Positions 1-10,199 of a stretch of 64,000 nt of DNA are shown one piece after another. The stretch is from Humulus lupulus (Eukaryota > Streptophyta > Magnoliopsida > Rosales > Cannabaceae): the NCBI RefSeq assembly GCF_963169125.1, contig NC_084802.1, forward strand, positions 118,672,903 through 118,736,902. The letters are read 5' to 3'. Numbering within the stretch: position 1 is the first letter of the stretch; every line of letters starts with the position of its first letter. The position numbers and the translations under genes were made by a program. The notes under the pieces are model-generated. The model did not search any database and was not told where the DNA came from. It saw only the letters and a list, made by a program, of their open reading frames with translations.

Positions 1-154
1 GGTGGAGACCTGCGGGGCCAATGGGAGTGTTGGCTAGAACGTGGTCTCGTGCGTCCTATAGGCCCGAGCCCGATAGTTTGACTAAGTGACCTTTAGCCAC
101 GTATTTCAACTAGGGATCAGAGATTCTTTCCTTGGTGGATTTTCGGCATCCACA
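1..154 (-). repeat. 3' LTR of element A (5'-most 154 bp only)
   Basis: This segment matches 4814-4968, with the same closing ATCCACA on the plus strand, equal to TGTGGAT at the LTR start in element orientation. The remainder lies outside the window. It is followed by the C-run at 155-165, which is the polypurine tract on the minus strand. Confidence 0.8.
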
Positions 155-1875
155 CTTGCCCCCCAATCTATAAGGAGGTCTTCAGGCGTCCTTGTAGACT
201 CATTATAATGCTACACTTACTATGCTCTGGTGGTATGGTTGTGTGATTTCTTGTAAACCAAGTTGTTGACGGTGAGAATTTTTCAACAAAGTTTGTGATG
301 CTAGTGACATCGGTAGCACAATCTAGGTTGTCATGGTTACGTGAGTGGAAAGACAGCTAGTCAGTATCCAGTTATGCATTACTTCCACGGGGGAGTTGTC
401 GAGCATCATGGCACGTTGTTATTATTTCGTGAGATCTCTCGGGATGACTAAGTATAGATGAAATCGTATGGCACTCAAGAACAGGCTTTGGAGGGCATGA
501 TCAAGCGCTGGATGAAAAGGACTAAGCATTGACATGCGAGGCCACAAACCTAGTTATCTGGGGGCATTGGGACAGGGGTGACCTTACTTCTTGCCTCTGA
601 GTCTTCAACCTTCATCTGTCGACACGTGAAGGCATTTGTTTGTCATCTTTTTCATTGCTGCGATACTTGCATTATACTTGGAGGGATACAAGGCATCAAA
701 AGGTGTCATTAGCACTATTGGTTGATGAAGACCTCGCTATGCAAGATGGTCTCGCACAATGAGACCTTCTCACATGGTGAGGCTCGCCTCCTTCTCTCAT
801 TGGTGTGAGACTTTGAGAAGCCCACTATTTTCATTAGTACGGGACCTTGGGAAGCCGTTATTATTAGTCTGGGACTTTGAGAAATTATCTTTTGCATGAC
901 GAGCTTTTGCAAGTCCTCATGGTCAATAGCTTTATGTTGAAAGGGTTCCCTTTGGGACCCCTCTACTGCGTGTGATTCATGTCTGTTGGTGCACCTTGAT
1001 TTCTTGTAAGGATATGTTGATCCCTTGGGTTCTCGCTATCCTTTTATATATTTTTGCGTGCGCATTTTATTTTGTGCAAGAAGCGTCCTTCTCGTCATTA
1101 TGCATAGTATTATTTTTGCAAGTGTCTTCTTTGAGACCCCTTTCACAAGCATCTTCTTCGAGACCCTTTTCATAGGCGCCTTCTTTGAGGCCTTTTTCAC
1201 AAGCGTCTTCTTTGAGACCCTTTCCACAAGCACCTTCTTTGAGGTCCTATTTGGGCCAGGTGACCTTGGCCGACCTAGGATTGTTATGATAACCTTTTTT
1301 AGTCCCTTTATAGGGAGATGGTATTTTTGAAACCTCGCAAGCGCCTATTTTCAAGGCCCTTTTTCCCTCGGTAAGGTGAATTAGTCGATCTAGACGTAGG
1401 GATCTCTTTGGGCTCCCATTTGGTCTTCTGCAACATAGTCCTTTTATAGGGTGTGTGTGTTCGTGGAGAGGTAACTTTTGAGGGACCTTTTGACTTTCTT
1501 AGATTCTAAAAGGGTAGCTAGTCCTTATATATTCAAATGTTGTCTTATAATGTTCACCACTCATACATACATGTATTATAAGTTCTTACATATATATTTT
1601 ACGAGGCTAGACACCCGCTTCAAACATCGCCAGGAACCTATTGAGGCTTGCGTGGCTAGGCACCTATTTTGCACATGGCTAGGTGCCTGTTGAGGCTTGC
1701 GAGGTTGAACACCTCCCAAGTGGTTAACGGGGTCTATCTTGCCAAGCACTTTGTCTTATTTTGTTTTTTTTATATATATATGCTCTGACAATTCCAAATA
1801 TCTGGAATCAGCTTGGTGACCTCTTTGGATATTTATGGAGGCCAATTATGATGACTTCTTTAGTTCCTAAGCGAC
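155..1875 (-). other. Element A non-coding 3' internal region with short tandem repeats
   Basis: No pol-like coding was seen in any frame. The region holds a polypurine tract (155-165), a run of about five 29-bp units built on 'cttctttgagaccctttt' at about 1118-1245, and two copies of a block of about 60 bp containing 'ggctaggcacct' near 1605-1710. The equivalent region of element B (6848-8540) carries the same repeat families with different copy numbers. Apparent ORFs here are products of the repeats. Confidence 0.65.
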
Positions 1876-3412
1876 TCATATAAAAGGAGTCTTATCGGAG
1901 GTTATCCTTACTGAATCCCGCTTGCCTCTTCCTTTAAGCTTTCTTGTAAACCTCTTCCAATCTTCAACTTGATTAGTGACTCCTCTATCACAACGATCTC
2001 TTCTATTCGAAATCTTCAGACGTATCGGTAGAAAGATGATCGAAGGAAGGCTTGCTTTCCTCAACATGCAAGTTCCTATGGCCCTCTTCCACACGTATAT
2101 AATTTTGGGCTCTTTTGAAGAACTCATCTAAGCTTGTAATCTCCCTCTTGAGCATGTTACCCCACAACTTGCTTCCAAAATGAACCCCAGCTATGATTCC
2201 CATCTTGAGCTCCGCTCTAGTCACACTCCCCATCTTAGTTGCTTCCATATTGAATCTGTGGATATAGCTCTTCAGGCTTTCACTCTCACCTTGTTTTAAG
2301 TTAGCGAGGCTGGTAATTGGCATAACATAATCACAGACTGGATGGTGTTGCTGAAGAAATTTTCCAGAGAATTGTTGTCATGACTTGATTGTTCCTGGCC
2401 TTAACCTCTTGAACCACTTGTACATAACTCCTTTAAGTGTAACGACAAAGCAATGGAACTTTGGGTCCGTAGTACAATCGTACGGAGTCATGCGAGGCTC
2501 TTTGAAGCTGGCGGGGAGTTGTTCAACCTGGATCTCCATTGTGAAGGGTGACTCATGGTTGAACTCTTCATCGATAATGTGCCCCCCAGACCCTGTGACG
2601 ATCTCGCTCTTTTGAAGACTCCTCATTTCAGTGTCAGCTCCTATCGCCTCCTATTCAAGGAGTCTCTCAGCTCAGTAGGGTTTGCCTTTCTATTCTCTTT
2701 ACCCCTCGAAGGTGCTATAGGAGGTGTCATCCTTACTTCTGACCTCTCCCCCTTGAACTTTTCTCCTAGGCCAGGGGTGCCTCTTTTGAGGTGACTTCGG
2801 CTTCCTTCTTACGACCATCGCCGTCCCTCCACCTTTGCTTCTGGGGTACTTCGCCAACCTAGGTCCCTCATGATACTTTGTCTGGGAAGTATTGCTGGTG
2901 GAAAGTCGGGTTCTTCCATCATCTACGAGGACATGGGTTTCCCCTCTTTCACGCTCTTTCTTTTTATGCTTCAAAAGGGGTAGGCTCGACTTTCCTTGCA
3001 GAAGGTCGTTTAAAACCTCCTGCATGTTCTCTAGCGTGGTTTCCAGCCTTCGATTCTTTTCATGTAATTCGCAAATCTCATCCTTATAGAAGCGAGTCCT
3101 TGAGCTGGAACTCACCGAGTGTACTCGGGGACCCTTGCCTTGCCTGTGTGTCGAGGGACCCGGGTCTTGGTGGCCTGAGCGTGGTGCCATCGGGGGTCGA
3201 AGATGTGGATGCACTAGTGGCTCTGAATGACCTCTGTCGAGCTGGACAGGCGGGGATGATGTTTCCTTCTCCTCCCTTGGGGTAGGACATTCCTCCGGAA
3301 AATCTTCATGCTTAGGGGGAGGAGGGTCTTTCCTAGAAGCCCTCTATTGTTCTCCGTGTAGGTGAACCTCAACATCTTGTAGTTTCCGTAAGCGTTTTGA
3401 ATGCCTTGGCAT
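1876..3412 (-). pseudogene. gag pseudogene of element A
   Basis: Gag is the structural protein that packages LTR-retrotransposon RNA. The likely start is the ATG at 3410-3412 on the minus strand. Readable blocks, in different frames because of indels, are a basic/Ser-rich N-terminus, a coiled-coil-like stretch around 3090-2980 (FYKDEICELHEKN...), and the Retrotrans_gag core split over 2626-2378 and 2323-2003, with hydrophobic/Trp positions such as KWFKRLRPG and SYIHRFNMEATKM. Compared with the copy in element B, part of the gag core near 2440 is deleted. The core resembles gag of Tat-lineage plant gypsy elements. Frameshifts make it non-functional. Confidence 0.75.
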
Positions 3413-3460
3413 TTTTCCTTGCTAGAAGTGCTGAAGGAACGTGGCTTGATGCTTGTTCTT

Positions 3461-3479
3461 CCCACAGATGGCACCAAAC
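3461..3479 (-). promoter_or_regulatory. Primer-binding-site junction of element A
   Basis: Directly inside the LTR (which begins TGTTGACG on the plus strand at 3480) lies CCCACAGATGGCACCAAAC. Its complement starts GTTTGGTGCC, the type of LTR/PBS junction seen in many plant gypsy elements. The same junction, with small changes, occurs in elements B (10181-10199) and C (34461-34482). The primer tRNA was not determined. Confidence 0.6.
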
Positions 3480-4968
3480 TGTTGACGATAAGAACTCATC
3501 AACAAAGTTAGGTCAAGAACTTTGTGAGTTATATAAGAAGTAGATTCAAATCAAATGAACTTCAAGAAAACTTTCTTGTGATTTCAAGAACACCAAATGT
3601 AAATTTAGAAATTTTAGAATGAAAAATAGAGAGCATGTAGAGTGTCTCTTTCCATTAACAATGAATGGTTACAAAATTCTCTCCCCCCCACTTCTCAGAT
3701 GAAGGGAGGCCATATTTATAGTAGAGCACCAATGACTCTTAGTACATTGTGGTCCCTGGGGACACGATCCTGCATATGCAGTTTACAGGTGGTAGTGGTG
3801 CCAAGAGCGTGGTGTTCGGTTCTAGTACATCCCGAGGGTTTGTTGGACACCCAACTTCAGTTGCTGGATGTACCTCTACCACTTCTTTAGTACGAGTGTC
3901 AGAAATTGGTTGATGAGGACCCCATCAGGTACTTCACTCGTACGACCACTACTTGTCTAGCGTGCACATCGTGTCTGTACTCCAGCTCCTCTTGAATTGC
4001 AGGTACATTCCATATCTCTTTTGACTTTATATTGAATAGTTGCAAAGCCTTCTCCAACCTTCCTCAAACGCATGTTTAAGAGGCCCGTGATTCTACATCT
4101 CATGAGATCCATAGGGAAAGAGGTGCCTCATTGGTGGCACTTATCTCAGGGAGAGAGATAAGGTCTCTTCAACGAGCCTGCTGCGTATGCCGTGAGTCAT
4201 GATGCCCACGTGTGAGATGAGGGTCTCACTTCGTGAGAGCCTCCTGGCCGAGACACGGGGCGCGTGGCCTTCCTGGCCAAGACATAGGGCGAGAGGCCCT
4301 CCTGGCCAAGGCACCAGGTGCGAGGCTCTCCTGGACGAGGCACCAGGCGCAAGGCCCTCCTGGCCGAGGCACCAGGTGCGAGGCCCTCCTTTCCGAAACT
4401 CGGAGCAAGAGGCCCTCCTGGCCGAGACATAGGGCACGGGGCCCTCCTAGCTGAGGCACGGGGCGCGAGGCCCTCCTAGCTGAGGCACCAAGCCCGAGGC
4501 CCATCCTGGCTGAGGCACCAGGCTTAAGGCCTTCTTGGCCAAGGCACGGGGCGTGAGGCCTTCCTGACTGAGGCACGGGGCGCCAGGCCTTCCCGGGCAA
4601 GCCACGGGGTGTGAGGCCCTCCAGGCCTAGCCACCAGGCGCGAGGCTCTCTAAGCTGAGGCATGGGGCGCGTGGCCCTCTTGGCCGAGGCACGGAGCGCG
4701 AGGCCCTCCTGGCCGAGGCACTAGTTAATAGGTATCTCAGCTGAATGCGAGGCAGTGACTTCGCGAGGCCCAGGTGCATGGCAGCTGGGCGTGAGGGGTT
4801 ATAATCTTTAGCAAGGTGGAGACCTGTGGGGCGCTTGGGAGTGTTGGCTAGAACGTGGTCTTGTGACTCTTATAGGCCCGAGCCCGATAGTATGACTAAG
4901 TGACCCTTAGCCATGTATTTCAACCCGGGATCAAAGATTATTTTCTTGGTGGATTTTTGGTATCCACA
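3480..4968 (-). repeat. 5' LTR of element A (1489 bp)
   Basis: Bounded by TGTTGACG and ATCCACA on the plus strand, so it is TG...CA in element orientation as well. It contains a TATA box for minus-strand transcription (TATTTATA on plus, 3713-3720) and a strongly G+C-rich minisatellite at about 4240-4722. The outer end abuts AT-rich DNA at 4969. Confidence 0.85.
4240..4722. repeat. G+C-rich minisatellite inside LTR of element A
   Basis: About sixteen imperfect units of roughly 30 bp, built on 'gaggccctcctggccgaggca', lie in tandem. The composition is far more G+C-rich than the surrounding DNA. The repeats create open frames on both strands encoding repetitive Gly/Pro/Arg/Trp-rich peptides; nothing suggests these are real proteins. 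A different G+C-rich array occupies the same place in the LTRs of element B. Confidence 0.85.
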
Positions 4969-5251
4969 ATGATAATGAACAATGTTATATATAATTGAAT
5001 GATCTAATATGTTGGATAAATTTCATATTCCATTCCATACACATGCTCTTGAAGAGTTATAGTATATATGCATTAATAATTTATGGTTATTATTAAAAGT
5101 GGTGATTTATAATTAAAATGAAAATCATATGAGATATATGATCACCAAAAAAGTAATCATAGGTATTTGCATGAGGGGGAGATATATACGTATTGCACTC
5201 TTTTTCCCTTAGTTTAGGGTTTGTCCCTCTAAGTTTTCCTGACAAGGTTTT
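4969..5251 (+). mobile_element. AT-rich spacer ending in a copia 3'-untranslated fragment
   Basis: The first 200 bp are featureless AT-rich DNA. From about 5170 the sequence (gagggggag, then a pyrimidine-rich stretch and cctgacaagg) closely resembles the segment at 14580-14660 that follows the copia RNase H relic. It is therefore copia 3' untranslated sequence, interrupted at 5251 by element B. Element B duplicated GTTTT here (5247-5251 and 14192-14196). Confidence 0.6.
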
Positions 5252-6847
5252 TGTTAACGGCAGAAACTCGTCAACGATATGTGGATGGAAAACTCAAAGC
5301 TTGTTATAAAAACTGTGTGGATAGAACTTAGGAAATATTTAAGAAAGGGAAATGCATAACAACAATGGAGGATAATCTCGTATATTTCTCTTCTATCTCT
5401 GTCTACAATGAATTTTTCAAACCCTTTCATTTGAGGGGTCAAAGCCTATTTATAGAAGGGCTTTAACAACCTCTAATACAAGGTGGTCCCAAGGGACAAG
5501 TTCGTACGTTGGTACTCTGTCAGAGTAGTTGTGCATGGCGTAGAGGAACAGAGGGTCGTGGTGTTGGTTGTAGGTACATGGTCATGCTCCCACACCCTGT
5601 ACAAATTTGTATCTCCACTACTTTTCAGGTACGGATGTCAGAATCACGCCTTTGCCTCCCTCAAGGTCCTTCTCCTATTTCCAAAATCCATCTTCTCTCA
5701 TCACCTTCTAGTATTTTTCTAAGTGTTGGACACACTTACTAGTTCCCCTTCTCTACTTGGGAAGCAAGGGACATATGGCACGTGGTGAAGCAATGAAGCC
5801 CTCACCACGTGTGGCTCTCCTCCATGCCCTGGCGTCATGACAAAGAGGCCCTTGGATATTTTACATGTAGGCGAAGTTCCTTCGGGCCATAGGCGGTGTC
5901 ACCATATTCGGAGCAACACGATGAGGTGTTGTGGCTACGCGTGGCATCCAGGGGTACATGAGCCTTCTCGGCAGCCTTCACCTAGCCAGCCTCCAAGACG
6001 GTGCATAGCGCGAGGCGCATCCTGACGTGTGCATGGGCTGCTGACAAGATGGGGTCGCGAGGTACCTAAGAGGCGCGAGGCGGATGCTGGTGACACGAGG
6101 CAGGTGGTGCGGTGGCATGACGTCTCTTGAGGCGCCTGGTGCGTGGGGGCGTGATGTCTTGCGAGGCGCCTAGTGTAAGGCAGGTGGCGTGAGGGCGTGA
6201 TGTCCCGCGAGGCTCCTGGTGCGAGGTAGGTGGCACGAGGGCGTGATGTCCTGTGAGGCGCCTGGTGCGAGGTAGGTGGCACGAGGGGCGTGACGTCTCG
6301 CGAGGGGCCTGGTGCGAGGCAGGTGGCGCGAGGCGCCTGGGTGGGCTGGGGCGCGATGTCTCGCAAGGCGCCTAATGCGAGGCAGGCAGCATGAGGTTCC
6401 ATTCACTATGCGAGACCCTTGGTGCCTCAGTAGGTGCATACTCGTGATGGGCCTCGTTGTGTGCATACGCGTGATGGCCCTCGTATAGAGAGGCACTTGG
6501 TGCCTCTAGGGTCCGGACGGAGCGACTAGGAAGGGCATGTGCACGCTTGGGCATTCTCGAGGCTCGGGGATGGGTCTCACTATGCGAGACCCTTTTCCCC
6601 TTTAGGGTCCAAATGGAGCGACTTTGAGGAAGTGTCTCGCATAATGAGGCCCATGTATCTCGACACTTAATCGCTCGTGGATGCCCCTCTTAGACTTCTG
6701 TCAGGGAGGCCTTTCTTCCTTGAGGTCCAACTTAGCGTATTCGCTCATGGTAATTGAGGGGAAAATTATTCCATATTCACACATCTGAAACCTATGTTTA
6801 AAGGTCCCGAGGTGGGGGCCTCGTTCAAGATGAATTTGGCATCCACA
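5252..6847 (-). repeat. 3' LTR of element B (left copy, 1596 bp)
   Basis: Starts TGTTAACGG and ends ATCCACA on the plus strand. A TATA box for minus-strand transcription lies at 5447-5454 (TATTTATA on plus). A G+C-rich array with units of about 46 bp lies at about 6060-6400. Relative to the right copy it lacks two short segments (near 10535 and 10630-10670) and has more array units. Confidence 0.88.
6060..6400. repeat. G+C-rich minisatellite in left LTR of element B
   Basis: Units of about 46 bp are built on 'gcgaggcgcctggtgcgagg' plus 'gtgatgtctc'. The 'tgatgtc/tgacgtc' landmarks fall near 6118, 6151, 6197, 6243, 6290 and 6354. The right LTR has a shorter array (about 11070-11340). Confidence 0.8.
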
Positions 6848-8540
6848 CTTGCCCCCCAGTCTATAAGGAGGACTTTAGGCGTCCTTGTAGACTCATTATA
6901 ATGCTATACATACTGTGCTCTGGTGGTATTGCTGTGTGATTTCTTGTTAACCAAGTTATTGGCGGTGAGAACTCGTCAACGAAGTTTTTGATGCTAGTGA
7001 CAATGGTGGCACACTCTGGGTTGTCATGGTCGCGTGAGTGGAAAGACAGCTCATCGGTACCCATGCATGCATTACCTCTGCGAGGGAGTTGTCGAGCATC
7101 ATGGCATGTTATTATTATTTCGTGAGATCTCTTGTGATGACTAGGTATAGATGAAATTATATGGCACTTGATATTAAGCTTTAAAGGTCATGATCAAGAT
7201 CTGGATGAAAAGGACTAAGCATGGACACGCGAGGCCACAAACATCGTTATTCGAGAGCCTCGGGCCAAGGGTGTCATTCCTTATTGCCTCCGAGTCTTCA
7301 ATCTTCATTTTTCAACACGTGAAGGCCTTTGTCTGTCATCTTTTTCATGAGTGTGATACTTGCATTATACTTGGAGGCATGCAAGACAACAAATGATGTC
7401 ATTCAACACTATTGGGTGATGAAGGCCTCACTATGCAAGATGGTCTTGCACAGCGAGATCCTCTCACATGGTGAGGCTTGCCTCCTTTTCACATTGGTGT
7501 GAGACTTTGAGAAGCCATTATTTTTTTTCTCTTTTTTTTTGTTTGGTATGAGGAGTTTTTGCAAGTCCTCGTGGTCAGTAGCTTTATTTTTAAGGGGTTC
7601 CCTTTGGGACCCCTCTACTGCGTGTGATTCATGTCTGTTGGTGCACCTTGATTACTTGTATGGATATGTTGACCCTTTGGATTCTCGCTATCCTTTCATA
7701 TACTTTTGCGTGCACGTTCTATTTTGTGCGAGAAGCGTCCTTCTCGTCATTATGTATAGTACTATTTTTGCAAGCGTCTTCTTCGACCCTTTTTGCAAGC
7801 GTCTTCTTTGAGACCCTTTTCACAAGCGTCTTCTTTGAGAACCTTTTTCGGCTAGGTGACCTTGGCCGACCTAGGATTGTTATGTGGACCATTTTTGGTC
7901 TTTGACGTGATCTACCCTTGGGTTAGGACCCTTTATAGGGAGATGATATTTGTGAAACCTTTCGAACACCTATTTTCATGGCCCCTTTTTCCTTGGTAAG
8001 GAGACTCAGTCGATCTAGACTTAGGGATCTCTTTGGGTTCCCCTTTTGTCTTTTGCGACGCGATCCCTTTACAGGATGGGTTTGTTCGCGACGAGGTCAC
8101 TGTTGAAAGAACCTTTTAATTTTTCAGATTCCATAAGGGTAGCTAGTCCTTATAGATTCAAATGTTGTCTCATAAGGTCCACCGCTCTTACACATATGTA
8201 TCATGAGTAATTTTATTTGAGCATATGTCACAAGGCCAGATGCCTGTTTCGCACTTGGCTAAGCACCTATTAAGGCTCATGAGACTAGGCGCCTATTTTT
8301 CACATGATTAGGTGCTTGTTGACGCTCGCAAGGCTAGGCACCTATTTCGCACATGGCTAGGTGCATGTTGAGGCTTGTGAGGCTAGGCTTCTATTTTACA
8401 CATGGCTAGGTGCATGCTAAGGTCGGATCCAATACCTCATAAGTTGTTGGTCAGATCTTTATTGCCGAGCACTTTGTTTTTTGTTCTCTCCCATATGCTT
8501 CAACAATTTTTGATCCCTGGAATCAACTAGGTGACTTCTT
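6848..8540 (-). other. Element B non-coding 3' internal region
   Basis: Begins with the polypurine tract (C-run on plus at about 6851-6857) and matches 155-1875 of element A along its length. Repeats seen are about three 'cttctttgagaccctttt' units at 7779-7845 and three to four units of roughly 60 bp containing 'ggctaggcacctatttcgcaca' at 8240-8420. No credible coding was found. Confidence 0.65.
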
Positions 8541-10132
8541 TGGATCTTTACAGGGGACGATTGCGATGATTTGGTGAATCCTACTAGCTTCTCCTTTGAA
8601 GCTGTTTCGTGGTCCTCTTCCAATTTTCAACTTGGTCAGCGACTCCCCTATCACGACTTTCTCTTCTACACGGAATCTTCAGACGTATTGGTAGAAGGAT
8701 GACTGGAGGAAGGTTCGCTTCCCTCAACATGCGAGTTCTTACGGCCTTCTTCCACACGTATGTACTTCTGTGCTCTTTCGAAGAAGTCATCTAAGTTTGT
8801 AACCTCTCTTTTGAGCATGCTCCCCCATAACTTGCTTCCCAGACGAACTCCGGCTGTAATTGCCATCTTGAGCTCCGCTTTAGTTGAACTTCCCATCTTT
8901 GTTGCTTCCATATTGAACCTATGGATATAGCTCTTCAAACTTTCATTCTCACCTTATTTTACGTCAGCGAGGCTGGTAATTGGCATAACGTAGTCACAGA
9001 CTGGATGGTGTTGCTGAAGAAATTCATCAGAGAATTGCTGCCATGAGTTGATTGTTCCTAGCCTTAACCTCTTCTACCACTTGTACGCAACTACTTTAGT
9101 GTAACGACAAAGCAATGTCACTTTGCTCTGTTGTTGATCCCTCTTAACCTCATCAAGTTATTGAAGGAGTCTAAGTGACACTTTGGGTCCGTAGTACCCT
9201 CATATGGAGTCATGCGAGGCTCTCTGAAGCCGGTGGGGATTTGCTCAACCTGGATTTCCCTTGTGAGGGCGAATCATGGTCAAATTCTTCGTCATCTCTG
9301 TGCCCCCCAGGTGCAATGATAATATTTCCTCGAGGGCTTTGCATTTTGATGTCTGGTTCCCTCCTCTTTTTGCTTAAGGAGTCTTGTGGGTTCTCAAATT
9401 GAACCCTTGCTTTGGTCGTGTCCCTAGGGGGAGCTGCGAGGGGTGTGGTTTTTACTTCTGACCTTTTCCCATTGGACTTTTCTCATAGGCCAGGGGGAAA
9501 CTCTTTTGAGGTGACTTCGGCTTCCTTCTTACGATTATCGTCGTCCCTCCACCTTTACTCCTAGGGGTACTTCGTCAGCCTAGGTCCCTCATGGTACTCT
9601 GCCTGGGGAGCGTTGCTGGTGGAAAGTCGGGTTTTCCCGTCGTCTAGGGGGGACAGTGGTTTCCCTTTTTTCATGCTCTTTTCCTTTACGCTTCGGAAGG
9701 GGTATGCTTGAATTTCCTTGCAGAAGGTCGTTTAAAACCACCTGCATGTTTTTTAGCGTGGTTTCCAGCTTTCGATACTTTTTTTGTAACTCGCAAATCT
9801 CGTCCTTGTAGAAGTGGGTCCTTGAGCTGGAACTCATAGAGTGTACTCGGGGACTCTTGCTTGGCCTGTGCGTCGATGGACCTGGGTCTTGGTGGCCCGA
9901 GCGTGGTGCCACTGGGGGCCGGGGATGTGGGTGCACTGGCAGCTCTGAATGACCTCCGTCGGGCTAGACAGCCGAAGATGATGCTTCTTTCTCCTCCCTT
10001 GGGGAAGGAGGTTCCTGACATATCTCCATGCTTAGGCGGAGGAGGGTCTTTCCTGGAAGCCTTCAGTTGTTCTCCATCCAGGTGAACCTCATCATCTTGT
10101 AGTTGTCGTAAGCGTTTTGAACGCCTTGGCAT
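8540..10132 (-). pseudogene. gag pseudogene of element B
   Basis: The minus-strand start codon at 10130-10132 opens with a basic N-terminus (MPRRSKRLRQLQDDE). After a frame change comes the coiled-coil-like block FYKDEICELQKK (about 9800-9750), and then the Retrotrans_gag core, with SYIHRFNMEATKMGS at 8938-8894 and ERAQKYIRVEEG near 8760. It is the same protein family as in element A and retains a core segment that A has lost. Stops and frameshifts are present. Confidence 0.72.
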
Positions 10133-10199
10133 CCCTCTTTGTTGGAAGTGATGAAAGAACGTTGTCTTGAGCTTGTTCTTCCCATAGACGGTGCCAAAC

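Larger units (their letters stand above)
1..4968 (-). mobile_element. Element A: gag-only (non-autonomous) Ty3/gypsy-type LTR retrotransposon, left end cut by window
   Basis: The same sequence block (ggtggagacc... to atccaca) occurs at 1-154 and 4814-4968, so these are the ends of two LTRs. The gag relic is on the minus strand, so the element reads right to left: 5' LTR 3480-4968, internal 155-3479 (about 3.3 kb), 3' LTR running off the left edge. A purine tract (C-rich on the plus strand, 155-165) abuts the left LTR, and a conserved LTR/primer-binding junction (GCACCAAAC before TGTTGACG) lies at 3461-3479. No protease, RT or integrase is detectable, so it needs another element's enzymes. The target duplication cannot be tested because the left flank is missing. 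Confidence 0.85.

Noticed and set aside
1025..1330. Phe/Thr-rich plus-strand frame of 101 codons
   Set aside because: It is generated by the 29-bp 'cttctttgagacc' repeat in the non-coding part of element A, and it is not kept in element B.
4226..4663. Long open frames on both strands (up to 145 codons, Gly/Pro/Trp-rich)
   Set aside because: They follow the 30-bp G+C-rich repeat in an LTR; frames stay open because of repeat composition, without domains or conserved start.
5935..6496. Arg/His/Ala-rich frames on the minus strand (155 and 108 codons) and the matching ones at 10982-11495
   Set aside because: They are repeat-derived frames in the LTR minisatellite of element B. The two LTR copies do not keep the same protein.
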